DNA of 64,000 bases from Ascarosepion bandense (GCA_037127315.1 JBBBDQ010001918.1:3858501-3922500), one strand, 5' to 3'; positions 9,649-21,280 are shown, counted from the first letter of the stretch. Program-made: numbers and translations. Notes: a model not told the origin generated them from the letters alone.

Positions 9649-9655
<7 letters not shown>
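9362..9655 (-). pseudogene. RLE-type LINE fragment
   Basis: The minus strand encodes the same region as 6590-6850 (MWKLK..., PVIVGALGM, then TLRR.L), with frame breaks. It begins at an (ATT)n tract of 53 bp (9651-9702). Confidence 0.7.

Positions 9656-9702
<47 letters not shown>
9651..9702. repeat. (ATT)n microsatellite
   Basis: A pure ATT tract between a minus-strand RLE LINE piece and a plus-strand RTE LINE piece. Confidence 0.95.
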
Positions 9703-9715
9703 TCTATGTGCCTTG

Positions 9716-10218
9716 TCCTGAAGCTGAGTAGGGTATTAAGAGAAAGGAAAATTTAGCTAAAAACAAAGAAGTCTACTGGACTGCTATATGATGTCCGTTC
9801 TTCAATATGGCAGTGAATGCTAGACAATATCCTCAAAGATGAACTTGAAACAACTAAACTGTGGTTCTACAGAAGGATGCTGCGGATATCATGGATCGTG
9901 CATGTGAGCAATGATGACGTTTTGGAAAGGTTGGATACGAAAAGGAAATTAATAGTGAGCATCAGGAAGAGACAGCAAAACGTTCCTGGGACATGCAATG
10001 AGGAAGGAAAGCTTAGAGAATCTGGTACTAACAGTCCAGATAGAGGAAAGGAGAGACAGGGGAAAGCAGCGGATAACATATTTGAAGGACCTGAGCAGGT
10101 GGATGACGGAACGGGTTTTGCGTGTTGTAACAGGAGAAAGCCTGTTCAGTGCCACCAGGGATATGGAGACGTGGAAATCCATGATCGCTTACGTCCTGAA
10201 AGGACAAGGCACAAAGAA

Positions 10219-10250
<32 letters not shown>

Positions 10251-10257
10251 AGAAGAA
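9716..10257 (+). pseudogene. RTE-clade LINE 3' fragment with (AAG)n tail
   Basis: It covers the last ~170 codons of the RTE protein. Blocks include LWFYRRMLRISW, SNDDVLERLDTKRKL and, after a frameshift at about 9975, the remaining C-terminal blocks in other frames. In other copies a SECWTIS block precedes MW; here it reads with a stop. The coding region runs into (AAG)n, then GAGGAAGAAG to 10257. The normal TAG stop has changed to AAG. Confidence 0.85.
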
Positions 10258-10259
10258 AT

Positions 10260-10660
10260 CGCGCTGTTTTCTCAGTATTATCCGGTGGATCTTAGGTTTT
10301 CTTTCGCAATAAATGTCTCGGAGTTGTAAGCCATGAATATCAGGTTGCTAAAAGAATGTATTCAACCAATATCCGAGAGCAATAAAGGTTTTTTTCTCGT
10401 TGATATATGACAGATATTAGGTCAGCCCTTGACTGTTTGCTTTGCGGATCACAACTCTTTTTAGACTAGAGGGTATAAAATGTAACAGTTTATATCATAC
10501 ATTGATTCATTTGTGTTTTTCAATTTTTATTAACCTTTTACAAATTATTCAAAACCAAGACAAATCTTTTACATTGCAAGAACTTTTCTGTGATAATGAT
10601 TTTTACGTCAAATTCTACTAATTAACCCCTATCTACAGAAAAGATGATATGGATTAGTAC
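10260..10660. other. No recognisable feature
   Basis: AT-rich single-copy-looking sequence within the window, with no frame or repeat recognised. Confidence 0.4.
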
Positions 10661-10664
10661 CTTT

Positions 10665-11138
10665 CTCTAGCTTAGAACACCTGATATTCTAAAAAGGTCA
10701 CCCATCTTACGTACTGACCAGACCTGACGTTGCTTAAATTCTGTCATAGTACAGGAATCGATGTTTTAACGTGCTATGGACGTAAGCTCATTAAAACTAC
10801 TCGTACACATCCAAGATTAGAACACTTGATATTCCCAAGCAGTTACCTATTGAGCTACTGACCAGACCCGACATTGCTTAACTTCGGTGATAGTACAGGA
10901 ATTGATGCTTCAACGTGCTGTGGATATTATATCACTCGCAGACGTTCAAGATTAGTAAAACCTGATATATTACTAAGTGGTCACCTATGAAGGTATTGAC
11001 CCGGCTCGACTTTGCTTAACTTTGGTGATAGTAGAGGAACTGATGATTGAACGTGATCCGAGGTAAGCTCATTATACCACTCACACACATCCAAGTACTG
11101 AACACCTGATATTCCCAAGCGATTACCAATTTAAGCGC
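10665..11138 (-). repeat. Tandem array of degenerate 5S rRNA-derived units
   Basis: Units begin at about 10675, 10812, 10950 and 11097, a period of about 137-147 bp. Each, read on the minus strand, has ATCACGTT-like, GTTAAGCAATGT-like, GGTCAG/GGTGACC and ATATCAGGTGTTC-like blocks in 5S order. A common short spacer (CTCATTATACCACTC) separates units. The fourth is cut by an RTE insertion and the array resumes at 11758. Confidence 0.7.
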
Positions 11139-11139
11139 A

Positions 11140-11346
11140 GTCCACCTGATCAAATATGTTATCCGCTGCCTTCCTCTTTGTCTTTTCCTGATGCTCAATA
11201 TTGATTTTCTTTTGGTTGCCATTCTTTTCAAAACCTCATCATTGCTCACATGCTGAGTCCACAATATCCGCAGCATCCTTCTGTAGAACTACATTTCCGC
11301 TGCTTCAAGTTTTTTCCTCGTCTTCAATGATATTGTCCAGCATCCC
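11140..11346 (-). pseudogene. RTE LINE fragment inserted in the 5S array
   Basis: The minus strand gives MLRILWTQHVSNDEVLKRM, KRKSILSIRKRQ and QRITYLIRW, the C-terminal blocks of the RTE protein. The LGH.MR to GKRDRG segment is lost (about 11175), so it is internally deleted. Confidence 0.8.
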
Positions 11347-11757
11347 TTGTTCCCTGTTTAGGATGTGGTTTCCGGATTTCTCTTTTCCAATCTTTTCATT
11401 TTTTTTTTTAACAATTGGAGTAGATAGATCCATCTATCACTCGGTTTGCACTACACCTACGTCTATTGAACAGGTTAAAAGGGTCATCCCTTGTTCCCTG
11501 TTTAGGATGTGGTTTCTGGCTTTCTCTTTTACAATCTTCTCACTTTTTTTTTTCAATTGGAGTAGATAGATCCATCTATCACCCGGTTTGCACTCCACCC
11601 ACGTCTATTGAACAGGTTAAAAGGGTCATCCCTTGTTCCCTGTTTAGGATTTGGTTTCCGGCTTTCTCTTTTCCAATCTTTTCACTATTATGTAGTCCCC
11701 TGCACATCAGTGGCGTTACCGCCTTGCTCGGGGTGATACGATTAAAAAAAAAAAGAG
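11347..11757 (+). repeat. SINE2 multimer (about 2.5 units)
   Basis: The unit GGAGTAGATAGATC ... GTCTATTGAACAGG ... CTTGTTCCCTGTTTAGGAT ... CCAATCTTTTCA is repeated, with T-runs at the joints (11399-11412, 11547-11555). Only the last unit carries the LINE-like tail (CCCTGCACATCAGTGGCG to GGTGATACGATT) and poly(A). Confidence 0.85.
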
Positions 11758-11945
11758 ACCAGGCTCGACATTGCTCAACTTTGGTGATAGGAAAGAAACC
11801 GATACTTGAACGTGATCTAGAGATAAAAACTTTAAACCACTCGTATACATCCAAGCTTAGAACACCTGATATTCCTAAGTGGTCATCCATCTTTATGGCG
11901 GTAAGCTCATTATACCATTCACGCACATCCAAGCTTAGAAAGAGG
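11758..11945 (-). repeat. 5S-derived array, continuation
   Basis: Broken 5S-like units (CCAAAGTTGAGCAATGTC on the minus strand, and the CTCATTATACCATTC spacer) resume right after the SINE2 poly(A), so the RTE and SINE2 pieces interrupt one older array. Confidence 0.65.
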
Positions 11946-12114
11946 GAGATAACTCATGACTACCAAAAAGTAGCTTCGCACAAGGAATGAGAATGTTATA
12001 CATCATTTATCGTAAGGAAAGGGTTCGATTCGAAATTTCAGGCACCTGAAGTAACCGGAGCGTACATCGGCCAAAACGTCGTACAAATGGCAACCAAAAT
12101 GAGAAAAATAGTTC

Positions 12115-12246
12115 GAACAGTGTAAATAGTGGCTGGATTGATACCTTTCTCAAGATTATTTGTGCGCAAGTGAATTCAACAAGAATTCGAACACGGCTCT
12201 TCGATCTCTTGTGACGAGCCGTTAGCAACTGCACCACAAAGTTTAG
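12115..12246 (-). repeat. SINE1 head fragment
   Basis: Minus strand: box A GTGGTGCAGTTG (about 12228-12239), box B GTGTTCGAATTC, then TTGCGCACAAATA and GGTATCAATCC. The body beyond this is absent. Confidence 0.75.
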
Positions 12247-12305
12247 TACGCCGAAAAATTGCATTATCTGAGAGTGGAAGTTATAAAATTTAGTTTTGGT
12301 GTCCC

Positions 12306-12352
<47 letters not shown>
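12306..12352. repeat. (TC)n(TA)n microsatellite
   Basis: TC tract to about 12328, then TA tract. It abuts repeat Z. Confidence 0.95.
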
Positions 12353-12359
<7 letters not shown>

Positions 12360-12460
12360 AGGATTAATTCAAAGATGTTGAATGGCCATTTCGATATGAA
12401 GATCCCCACGGGGGATAACACATCACCTCAGCAACAGAAAAATCCTTTCAGAAACTGGAG
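12353..12460 (+). repeat. Unclassified repeat Z
   Basis: About 105 bp shared at about 95% with 49899-50004, including CATTTCGATATGA, CCCCACGGGGGATAACAC and CAGCAACAGAAAAATCC. Both copies start at a (TA)n tract. Confidence 0.75.
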
Positions 12461-12479
12461 AAAAATTAGTCTACTTTCC

Positions 12480-13132
12480 TTTTTAAATAGATTTGCAAAG
12501 AAATTAAAAAAGAAAATAAAAAGGAAAAATAAAGGAAAAGAAAAAGAAAAAGAAAAAGAAAAAGAAAAAAGAAAATAAAATAAACAAGAAAAGAAAAAAT
12601 TGACATCGTCTGGGTTCTCAAAAGAAGGAAAGAGAATTGTAACTTAAAAATTAACAGACAGCCGTGTTAAATCGACGTAAGGTTAAGCAACACGGAAAAA
12701 AGGTGGGAGATAAGAGAGATAAAGGAAGGAAGGGAGGGAAAAAGAAAAGAAAAGAAAGAAAATTTTTTTTAAATATTACAGACGCTGGACATATTCAAAA
12801 ACCTAATTTCCCAAAAACGTTGAAGTATTAGAAAAAGGCCTTTACTTAAAAAGGCATAATTATTTATAAAAGGGAATAAAAAAAATATAGGATTTAAAAT
12901 AAAATTATTTTTTTAAAAAATTAGGTCATTTGAATTAAACTAAATAAAGACAACGCTAGGTAAAAAAAAAAAAAAAAAAAATTCATTTACAATTATACAT
13001 ACATATAGAAGTACACACATACATACATACATATACACACACACACAATTCTACGATTAAGAATACATATATACATACACATACACACATACATTCAATT
13101 TCATACACACTTATATACACATACATGCGCAT

Positions 13133-13199
<67 letters not shown>

Positions 13200-13200
13200 A
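12480..13200. repeat. Low-complexity A-rich, (ACAT)n, (CA)n and (TA)n
   Basis: AAAG/AAAAG-rich to 12760, A-runs near 12965, degenerate (ACATAC)n from 13005, (CA)n at 13134-13155 and (TA)n to 13198. The Lys-rich frame in it is an artefact. Confidence 0.85.
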
Positions 13201-13377
13201 TTGCACACGGTAAAGTTTTACATTCTGTATGTTTTTTTTTTGTTTAACTATGATGTCTGCCGCTGCGTTACTTGCTTCTTGTTCGTTATCTGATATCTTT
13301 ACACATTTGGTTCATATTTTTGCTTGTTTAATATTAATGAGTAATGTCAGTTAATTGCCGTAGATAATATACGCTTG

Positions 13378-13626
13378 TTGGTCATGTCTCTTTGGGACAT
13401 GACTGAATAGACAGAAGGTGTTTTTCCCGCAGTAGGTCGCCATAAATTTCTCCCCTAGACTGTTTGCCAACCAAGGCTATACAAAACCCAATCTGTCCTG
13501 CTATTCAACCCATACAGAAGATGGATTAATACCTTTTTCAAGAGTATTTGTCCGTAAGTGAATTAAACGAATTCGAATGGAATTCGAAGATGGCTCTCAG
13601 ATTACTCATTCCGAACCAATATCAAA
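13378..13626 (-). repeat. SINE1 copy, old and truncated
   Basis: The 3' hairpin CATGTCTCTTTGGGACATG is at 13384-13402. The body is recognisable but diverged, and it ends in GAATTCGAATGGAATTCGA near 13589 and a degraded box A region. Confidence 0.75.
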
Positions 13627-13629
13627 TAC

Positions 13630-14148
13630 ACCTGAGTCGTTTGAAATATTCCATCAGCTTTTTGGACAAGTGTATATGTTTACGATGTTTCATGCCTCTT
13701 CAATTTACTAAAAACCAAATCTTGACTTTCCAAAATTTCGTCACAAATTACGCAAGTGAGATGGTGGTGGATTTCCTTCACTGCATATGAAACCGAATGA
13801 GAATTAATCTTAATTATGTTGACGAATAATTATTTTTAATTTGGTTAGTGGACGAAGAATTTTTCAACACACTAGCGTCGTCTTCTAATTGCTGTTTTTT
13901 TTTTTATTATTAAAAACTTGTCCATTTCAAGTGAACACTACGTACTAAAAACAAACAAAAAGTGCATTACGAACACCACATCCGCACTGCATTTTCGGGC
14001 AAAATTCAATACCTGCACAATGAGGGACTGATGAGTCATTGCCGAAATCAACTTCAGGTGATTTCGTCATATATCGGTGTTCCTCAACAAATCCTTATCA
14101 AATGACAGCATGATTAGAACGTGCCGCGGGACCGCATTTCGCGCAGCC
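13630..14148. other. No recognisable feature
   Basis: AT-rich to 13920, then a moderate-GC stretch to 14148 with no shared repeat or known motif. Confidence 0.4.
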
Positions 14149-14149
14149 T

Positions 14150-15226
14150 ACCCACTTTAAAGAATTGATGGAGATACTCGGCTGCCTTGACATATTTGGG
14201 AAAAACTTAAGAGTAATCAAGAATCTTTACTGGCAGCAAACCGCTTGCATACGGACAGCTAATGAATTGAGTAGATATACAAAGATAGAAAGGGACGTAA
14301 GACAAGGATGCGTCTTTTCACCGGATCTGTTCAACTTGTACAGCGAGAATATGTTGAGGACCCTAGAAGTTATGCCTGGATTCGTAATCGGAAACCACAA
14401 TTTAAACAACCTATGGTACGCAGACGATGCAGTGCTGATAGCAGATACAGAAAGGAAACCACAAGACCTCCTACAGAAGGTAGCTGAAGAAAGTAACAAG
14501 AAAGGACTAGAAATAAACTTTAAGAAAACCGAATGCATGGTCATCGGCAAAAAGGGTAGCCCAGTATGCCAAATACAGGTCGGAGATACTAGAATAAAGC
14601 AGGCACAAAAATTTAAATACCTGGAAAGTGTTCTAACAGAAGACGGAAAGTGTGACACAGAGATCCGAAGGCGAATTGGCATGGCGAAAGAAGCATTCCA
14701 GAAGTTGAGTAAAGTATTAAGAAACAGGAAAATTTCGCTAGAAACAAGGAAGAGTGTACTGGATTGCTACATGCTGTCCGTTCTTCAATATGGCAGTGAA
14801 TGCTGGACAATATCATAAAAAATGAAGGAAAAATTCGAAGCAACTGAAATGTGGTTCTACAGAAGGATGCTGCGAATATCATGGATCGAGCATGTGAGCA
14901 ATGATGAGGTCTTAGAAATGATGGAAACAAAAAGGAAATTAATACTGAGCATCAGGAAGAGACAGTTGAAGTTCCTGGGACATACAATGAGGAAAGAGGG
15001 GTTGGAGAACCTGATACTAACAGGCCAGATAGAAGGAAATAGAGACAGGGGAAAGCAACAGATAACGTATTTTAAGGACCTAATCAGGTGGATGACGGAA
15101 CAGGATTGCATGGTGTAACAGAAGAAGTCGTGCCCAGAGCCACTAGGGATAGGGAAATGTGGAAAGCCATGATCGCCTACGTCCTGAAGAGACAGGGCAC
15201 ATAGAAGAAGAAGAAGGAGAAGAATA
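14150..15226 (+). pseudogene. RTE-clade LINE, reverse transcriptase C-terminal half
   Basis: 5'-truncated copy starting inside the RT palm. The first frame (14165-14818) holds DIFGKNLRVIKNLYWQ, QGCVFSPDLFNLYSEN, the catalytic LWYADDAVLIAD (about 14405-14440) and KKTECMVIGKK, then YGSECWTIS. A stop (TAA at 14816) follows where other copies read a Ser-Lys codon pair. The same frame resumes at 14822 with EMWFYRRMLRISW, KRQLKFLGH and GNRDRGKQQITY, up to about 15105, where one base is lost and the last ~35 codons shift. It retains the 23-residue segment that the 36-kb copy lacks. The frame-shifted end runs to CACATAG and (AAG)n. Confidence 0.9.
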
Positions 15227-15249
15227 TGTTGATTTATTATGAAAATAAT

Positions 15250-15615
15250 ATGTTTTTTTTAATCACTTCTCTTCCAAGCAAGAAGTACTACCATTGGTTC
15301 ACAGGGCCTACGTAAGAGAGTGAAAGGTTACATAATAGCAGATCGAAGGGTGCTAGGGAATGGTTAAGATATGGATGGGAATACTGGTGTGAAGAGAGTT
15401 GCGTGAGAGTAAATTGAAACTGGAGAATAACAAGATACAGGGATGTTGGGGAAAGGATAAGAGAGTCAAGGGGATAAGAGATGGCAATTGATGTTGCATT
15501 TAAACTCCTAGAGATTGTTGTTATCAGGTAAGCAAGAATACAGAAAAGAGTTCCACAGGTATGAAATGCGAGAAAAGAAGCTGTTGGAGTAGAAGTGGGT
15601 TATATTTGATTGACA
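15250..15615 (-). repeat. CR1/Jockey-like LINE 3' end
   Basis: Minus strand: the last codons and 3' UTR of the LINE better seen at 58490-59230, ending in its conserved tail (complement at 15250-15310) and poly(A). Blocks such as CATTTCATACCTGTGGAACTC match the other copies. Confidence 0.7.
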
Positions 15616-15735
15616 ATAAAAGTGTGTGATATTTTCTTTACTATGATTTATCGAGTAATTCACACAATTAAAATAAATGGGGCGTCTACATAAATATGAA
15701 ATGTCAACTATAATAAAGTTTTAATATTAATAATG

Positions 15736-15738
<3 letters not shown>

Positions 15739-15785
<47 letters not shown>
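15739..15785. repeat. (TA)n microsatellite
   Basis: Pure TA tract into which the 5' end of the Helitron-like element runs. Confidence 0.95.
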
Positions 15786-15787
<2 letters not shown>

Positions 15788-16210
15788 CTTATTTATAAAT
15801 GGAACTTTGTCTGTGTGTGTGTCCGTTACCTATAGATTCCGAAACGGCTGAACCGATTTTCTTGAACATTTACACAGTTGTACTATAAGCATCTACGAGT
15901 GTTCTTAGCTAGGTTTTATGTCGAGGTACCCCCGATAAATATCGAAAATCGATAATCGAAAAAATCGGGTTATAGAAAGAGTGGTCCGATTTTAATCAAA
16001 TTTGATACACTCATAGACAATTACATAAGAAACGATGTTCGTGTGTGTGTCTGTTTATCTGTCTGTATGTCCTTTATACAAATCCACAATTTTTATCCGA
16101 TTCTCACCAAACTTCGCACAAATATTCTTTAGGCTGAGTCTGAGCTCCAGGACCATGGATTAGTTTTAAAGCTTTCATTACACCCGCGTAACGCCGGGCT
16201 ATACTGCTAG
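15786..16210 (+). mobile_element. Helitron-like non-autonomous element, 5' end altered
   Basis: It begins ACTTATTTATAAATGGAAC without the usual TCTAC start. It then has a short (TG)n and the shared block with AATATCGAAAATCG, and ends CGGGCTATACTGCTAG followed by T. The CCCG...CGGG hairpin (16183-16198) sits just before the CTAG end. Four related copies are in the window. Confidence 0.7.

Positions 16211-16214
<4 letters not shown>

Positions 16215-16297
<83 letters not shown>
16215..16297. repeat. (TA)n microsatellite
   Basis: TA tract of about 80 bp, interrupted once by TTGAGA. Confidence 0.95.
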
Positions 16298-16301
<4 letters not shown>

Positions 16302-16384
16302 TTAGAAATAGTGGTTGTTCCAACGAGAGAAATTGGTATAAATGAAAAGTCTGAGAAGTCGTAAACATTTTGCTTTAAGTGTAG

Positions 16385-16562
16385 AATTATTGTTATGTCA
16401 TTTTTCATCATAATGCGATTTCTGCTATCGTTGCACAACCTACAAAATCTGTGGAAAAACCTAAGGCAGGTTGTAGTGTGTTGTTATGGCTCCATTTCAT
16501 GTTTTTTCTATCTCTCATAACACCCCTAGCGTTAGGCAAAGTTTTCCTTAGTGTGTGGGCTG
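16385..16562 (-). repeat. RLE LINE 3' end fragment
   Basis: Complement of the LINE end: CATAACAACACACTACAACC, TTAGGTTTTTCCACAG and, upstream in the element, AAGGAAAACTTTGCCTAACG. The TAA-rich tail is reduced. Confidence 0.7.
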
Positions 16563-16699
16563 ATGGCAACGAGATAACTTGTTTCAGAATGAAAAATATT
16601 TATAAGTTCTACAATATAATTGTATTAAACACTTTTTAATACAACTGTGTACTGGTTTAATTTAATTATGACAAAAATATAACTGATTAACTAGTTATA

Positions 16700-16731
<32 letters not shown>

Positions 16732-17460
16732 GTAGTAGTAGTAGTAGTAGTAGTACCTCCACAGTAACGCGATACGTAAGCGTAGAAATAAATTTTAAAA
16801 CTTGAAAAATCGTTCTAGAAGCTTTTATTTAAAATTTTATTTTCCAGCTAATAAGTTAAATTTAATATTTCTAATTGTCAAAATACATATATACTATATT
16901 TCAAAACTAATTTAAATTGACTGGAAAAGATCCTTTTTTTGTCTTTAAAAATCGATGATTTTAAATATATGTAGTTCTTTTTCAGAAAAAAAAAACTTTC
17001 AAAAATAAAATATACTTTTCTGACAATTTTTTTAATAATTATTAGTGTAATTAACCTGATTTGAGACAAATATTATTTACTTTTGTTTAAAATATTTGTT
17101 TAACACGGGTAAGGTGTTTAATTAGGGTACTGAAAGCTTTTTTGACAGCCTGGCAGCTTTTTGACAAAAAGAAATTTAAGTACGCGTAAAAATATCTGTA
17201 AAATTATTTGAGGAATATAACGTGAGCGACTTTTTTTTAGATATAATTTTGAAACTATCCTGTAATTTTAAAAATTTAGGAAAATGTTCTCCATAAAATA
17301 ATATTTTATTGAATTTTATGTACTTGGGCTTTGGATTTACTAAATGTTCCGCTCTAATTTACTATTAATGTCTTGTATGGAAGGTCGTATTTACAAAAAT
17401 CGTACAAACACTCAAACAGATACATCCATGCGTGCGTCTATATAAATGTGTGCTTGTGTT
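16563..17460. other. AT-rich, no gene; (ATT)n/(TAG)n at 16696-16755
   Basis: Apart from the trinucleotide tract and T- or A-runs I see nothing shared with other parts of the window. Confidence 0.45.
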
Positions 17461-17473
17461 TATATGTGTGTGT

Positions 17474-17478
17474 GTGTA

Positions 17479-17533
<55 letters not shown>
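17474..17533. repeat. (GA)n microsatellite
   Basis: A GA tract of about 52 bp preceded by (TG)n. Confidence 0.95.
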
Positions 17534-17537
<4 letters not shown>

Positions 17538-17779
17538 AAATAATTGAATGTACGTTTTATGGAAGATTTTAATGTTTCTGGCGAAATCCAATCGTGAATT
17601 GGCGCATCGGATCCACTAGAGGGAATGTCGTAAAATTAAATTATCCGGACGCACCTGTTTCTCTATGAATATCTGACCTCATCCCTAGGATTAACTTCTC
17701 TTGTTTTCAATTATAAACTTTCTCCTTTTTCTCTCCTTGAATCGCTTTGCTTTGCTCTTCGTCGTAGTCGTCTCTTTCT

Positions 17780-18240
17780 GAGTATATATTTGTTTTATTT
17801 TCTCTCTCTCAGTATATATTTATGTTTTATTCTCTCTCTCTCTCTTTCTCTTTCTCTCTCTCTCTTCACATCTTTTTTCTGTCTCATTTTTCTCTCTCCC
17901 TCCTTCTGTCTTTCTTTCTCTCTCTCTCTCTCTCTCAACTTCTTTGTTTACCTCTTTTTGTCTTTCTCTGTCTCTCTCCTCCCCAAAACTCTTCCTGCCC
18001 TTTACCCCACACTCACTCTTGATATCGTTCGTTTTCTCTTTCTCGGTCTCTCTCTCTCTCTCTCTCTCTCTCCCGCTTTGTTTTCCTAGTCTTTCTTTAT
18101 TTCACTTCCTCTCTCGATCTCTTCATCATCTTTCTCTTTCTCTCCCGATTTTTCAATCTTTTGCTTCTGTGTTCCTCGTCTTTTTCCCACCTCCTCTCAC
18201 CCAACCTCGTTCAATTACATTTTTCTTCGTCTCTGTCACT
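17780..18240. repeat. Pyrimidine-rich (TC)n tract
   Basis: The + strand is almost wholly C and T, with many CTCTCT runs. Ser/Leu/Phe-rich frames here are not genes. Confidence 0.85.
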
Positions 18241-19273
18241 CTCTCTCTCCCCCCTTCTCTCTTATTCTTTCTCAATCTTTTTCTTTTTCATCTTCGTCTT
18301 TCACTTTCTCTCCATAGTTTATTCTCACTTCATCATCATTCTCCATCCACTTTCTCTCTTTCTCTCTCTCTCTCTCCTCTCTCTCTCATTCTTTCTCAAT
18401 CTCTTTCTTTTTAATCATCGTCTTTCACTTTCTCTCCCTAGTTTATTTACACTTCATAATCTTTCTCCATCCACTCTCTCTTTCTCAATCTGTCCTCTCT
18501 CTCCCATTCTTTCTCAATCTTTTTCTTTTTCATCTTCGTCTTTCACTTTCTCTCCCTAGTTTATTCTCACTTCATCATCTTTCTCCATCCACTCTCTCTT
18601 TCTTTTTTTTTCTATTTTTCTCTCTCCCCCTCTCTCTCATTCTTTCTCATTCTTTTTCTTTTTCATCCTCGTCTTTCACCTTTTCTCCCTAGATTATACT
18701 CACTTCATCATTTTTCTCCATCCACTCTCTCTTTCTCTCTTTCTCTCTCCCCCTCTCTCTCTCTCTCTTATTCTTTCTCAATCTTTTTCCTTTTCATCCT
18801 CGTCTCCCCACTCTCTCTCATTCTTTCTCATTCTTTTTCTTTTTCATCCTCGTCTTTCATTTTTCTCCCTAGATTATTCTCACTTCATTATTTTTCTCCA
18901 TCCACTCTCTCTTTCTCTCTCCCCCTCTCTCTCTCATTCTTTCTCATTCTTTTTATTTTTCATCCTCGTCTTTCACCTTTTCTCCCTAGATTATTCTCAC
19001 TTCATCATTTTTCTCCATCCACTCTCTCTTTCTCTCTTTCTCTCTCCCCCTCTCTCTCTCTCTCTCATTCTTTCTCAATCTTTTAACTTTTCATCCTCGT
19101 CTTTCACTTTCTCTCTCACTTCATCATCTTTCTCCATCCACTCTCTCTTTCTTTTTTTCTATTTCTCTCTCTCCCCCCTCTCTCTCATTCTTTCTCATTC
19201 TTTTTCTTTTTCATCCTCGTCTTTCATTTTTCTCCCTAGATTATTCTCACTTCATTATTTTTCTCTCCATCCA

Positions 19274-19309
<36 letters not shown>

Positions 19310-19440
19310 TATTCTTTCTCAATCTTTTTCCTTTTCATCCTCGTCTTTCACTTTCTCTCCCTAGTTTATTCCCACTTCATCATCTTTCTCCATCCACTCT
19401 CTCTCTCTCTCTCTCTTTCCCTTTTCTCTTCCTCTCTCTA
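18241..19440. repeat. Pyrimidine-rich minisatellite, ~120-130 bp unit, about 9-10 copies
   Basis: Units contain ATTCTTTCTCAATCTTTTTC, CGTCTTTCACTTTCTCTCC, CTAGTTTATTCTCACTTCAT and CTCCATCCACTCTC. The first motif recurs at about 18263, 18388, 18505, 18638, 18769, 18945, 19066, 19187 and 19308. TC-run length varies between units. Confidence 0.85.
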
Positions 19441-19726
19441 TATATTCATTTTGAACATCTTTGCTTCTTCATCCTTCACATTTTTCTTTTTCTTTCACAT
19501 TCTCTCTCGAACATTATTTTCGTTCGCTTTCAATGAACGGCCTGCTTCTAATAAACTCTCATTTCAGCTGGCGCGATTGCCCAGATAAATCAAATTAGTA
19601 AAATAACAAACTTGGTAAAAGCTAAAAAAAAAAAAAAAATTCAAGCAACAGCTGAACAACACCTTCCTGTAACTAATTCTTCATGCAATCCTCTACTTTT
19701 ACAAGAAACAGATGAGGATCTAAATG

Positions 19727-19999
19727 GAATCAGTCAGTTAAGTGCTATACGTGGTACGATCATGTCCCGAAAGGGATATGACTGATTGGGTACAATTTTC
19801 TCGCAGTAGGATGCCATTACTTTCTGCGGTGGACTAGTCGCCAACCAAGGCTATAGAACCCAATCTGTCCTGCTATTTATCCCATAGCTAGAGGCATAAG
19901 ATTGGATTAATACCTTTCCCAATGGTATTTGCGCGTAAATGAATACAACGAATTCAACATGAATCCGAGCCGATATCCACTGCACCACAACGCAAATGG
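19727..19999 (-). repeat. SINE1 copy, nearly full length
   Basis: 3' end CAGTCAGTTAAGTGC, hairpin CATGTCCCGAAAGGGATATG, full body, and head with box A (CACTGCACCACAACGC complement). Part of the box B region is deleted (about 19960). Confidence 0.85.
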
Positions 20000-20029
20000 A
20001 ATACTATAGTCCTATTTAGGCAGGAGCTG

Positions 20030-20690
20030 CCCAGTCCTCATTTTCTAATCCTGATAGAGTTCAAAGGCGTCTTTGAGTCCTTGTTAGAGAAGAATTATTT
20101 CTCACCCTCTAATCTCTCCCCCACAGGCGTAGGTCCCGACGAATCCAGCCACTTTCTCTCCGGCGAGATGTGGCTTCCTTCTGTCCCTTCTACCAAGATT
20201 TCCATAGTTTCTGATCCGACGAACTTAAATCACTGATCCCCCTGCCACAAGAATTTACTCGTGCAACCTGACTGGCAACAAGGTCCCACCCATTTACAGT
20301 TAGATAAACCAAATGCAGCCGACAATTCTACTCCAACTGCTTCTTTTCTCGCACTTCCTGCCTGTGGAACTCCCTTCCATATACTTGCTTTCCTGACGGC
20401 TACAACCTCCAGGAATTTAAATGCAATGTCAATTTCCATCTTTTATCCACTTGACTCTAGTTCTTTCTACATCACCCAATATATCTTGTTCTTTTCTTTT
20501 CTTTCTACCTTCGCAACGTTCTTTAATCCAGTGTTCCCATCCTTCTCTTGCTCTTTCTCTGACACCATCTGTAACTGGTTGTCTTTCTCTTCACTCTCCT
20601 CCTGCTTAAACTTTAACTCTCTTATGTAGCCCCCTGCACAGCAGTGGCGGTACTGCCTTGCTTGGGGTAAAACGATTAAAAAATTGGAAA
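20030..20690 (+). pseudogene. CR1/Jockey-like LINE, C-terminus and 3' UTR
   Basis: The + strand ends the protein with FFSRTSCLWNSLP, TCFPDGYNLQEFK and a stop at about 20450, a typical C-terminus of this RT class. The 3' UTR is pyrimidine-rich and finishes with the conserved tail (CCCCTGCACAGCAGTGGCG to GGTAAAACGATT) and A-run. Upstream frame breaks remove the RT core. Confidence 0.75.
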
Positions 20691-20752
20691 GTTTTATGGT
20701 GAAATAACACCTATTCTTCAGATAATTAACTCTCCCTCCTATATTAACTCGA

Positions 20753-20813
20753 GAAGTTCTTGGGAAGTTCTTGGGAAGTTCTTGGGAAGTTCTTAGGAGT
20801 TCTTAGAAGTTCG
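20753..20813. repeat. 11-12-bp minisatellite
   Basis: About five copies of GAAGTTCTTGG, decaying towards the right. Confidence 0.9.
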
Positions 20814-20934
20814 AGAGAAAAAATGAATTAGCGAAGAGAATTAAAAAAAAGATATTATCTTAAAGCCAAATATGATGACTGGTGTAGTTACGTATCGGTA
20901 AATAGAGTGAAAGATCAATGCTCAAGCCAAGACA

Positions 20935-20956
20935 TTTTAATGCTGATTTTCTACTT

Positions 20957-21009
<53 letters not shown>

Positions 21010-21243
21010 CTCACATATATATATATATATTTATATATATATATAACGAAAATAAATTTAATGCTGATTTTCTACTTAATTCTCTCTCTTTCTCTCTCTC
21101 TCTCTGTCTATCTCTTTGTCTCTCTCTATGCTCATATATATATATTTATATATATATATATAACGAAAATAAATTTAATGCTGATTTTCTACTTAACTCT
21201 CTCTCTCTCTCTCTCTCTCTCTACTCATATATATATATATATT

Positions 21244-21280
<37 letters not shown>

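Noticed and set aside
9703..9725. Twin-priming inversion at the 5' end of the RTE copy
   Set aside because: TATGTGCCTTGTCC resembles the inverted RTE 3' end, but 14 bp is too short to support it.
14028..14056. CTGATGAGTCATTGCCGAAA, resembling a hammerhead core
   Set aside because: Stem II cannot form in nine nucleotides without pairing partners, and there is no cleavage triplet in a helix III.
17790..18559. Ser/Leu/Phe-rich open frames of 99-156 codons
   Set aside because: They come from the pyrimidine-rich minisatellite and tract, in three overlapping frames.
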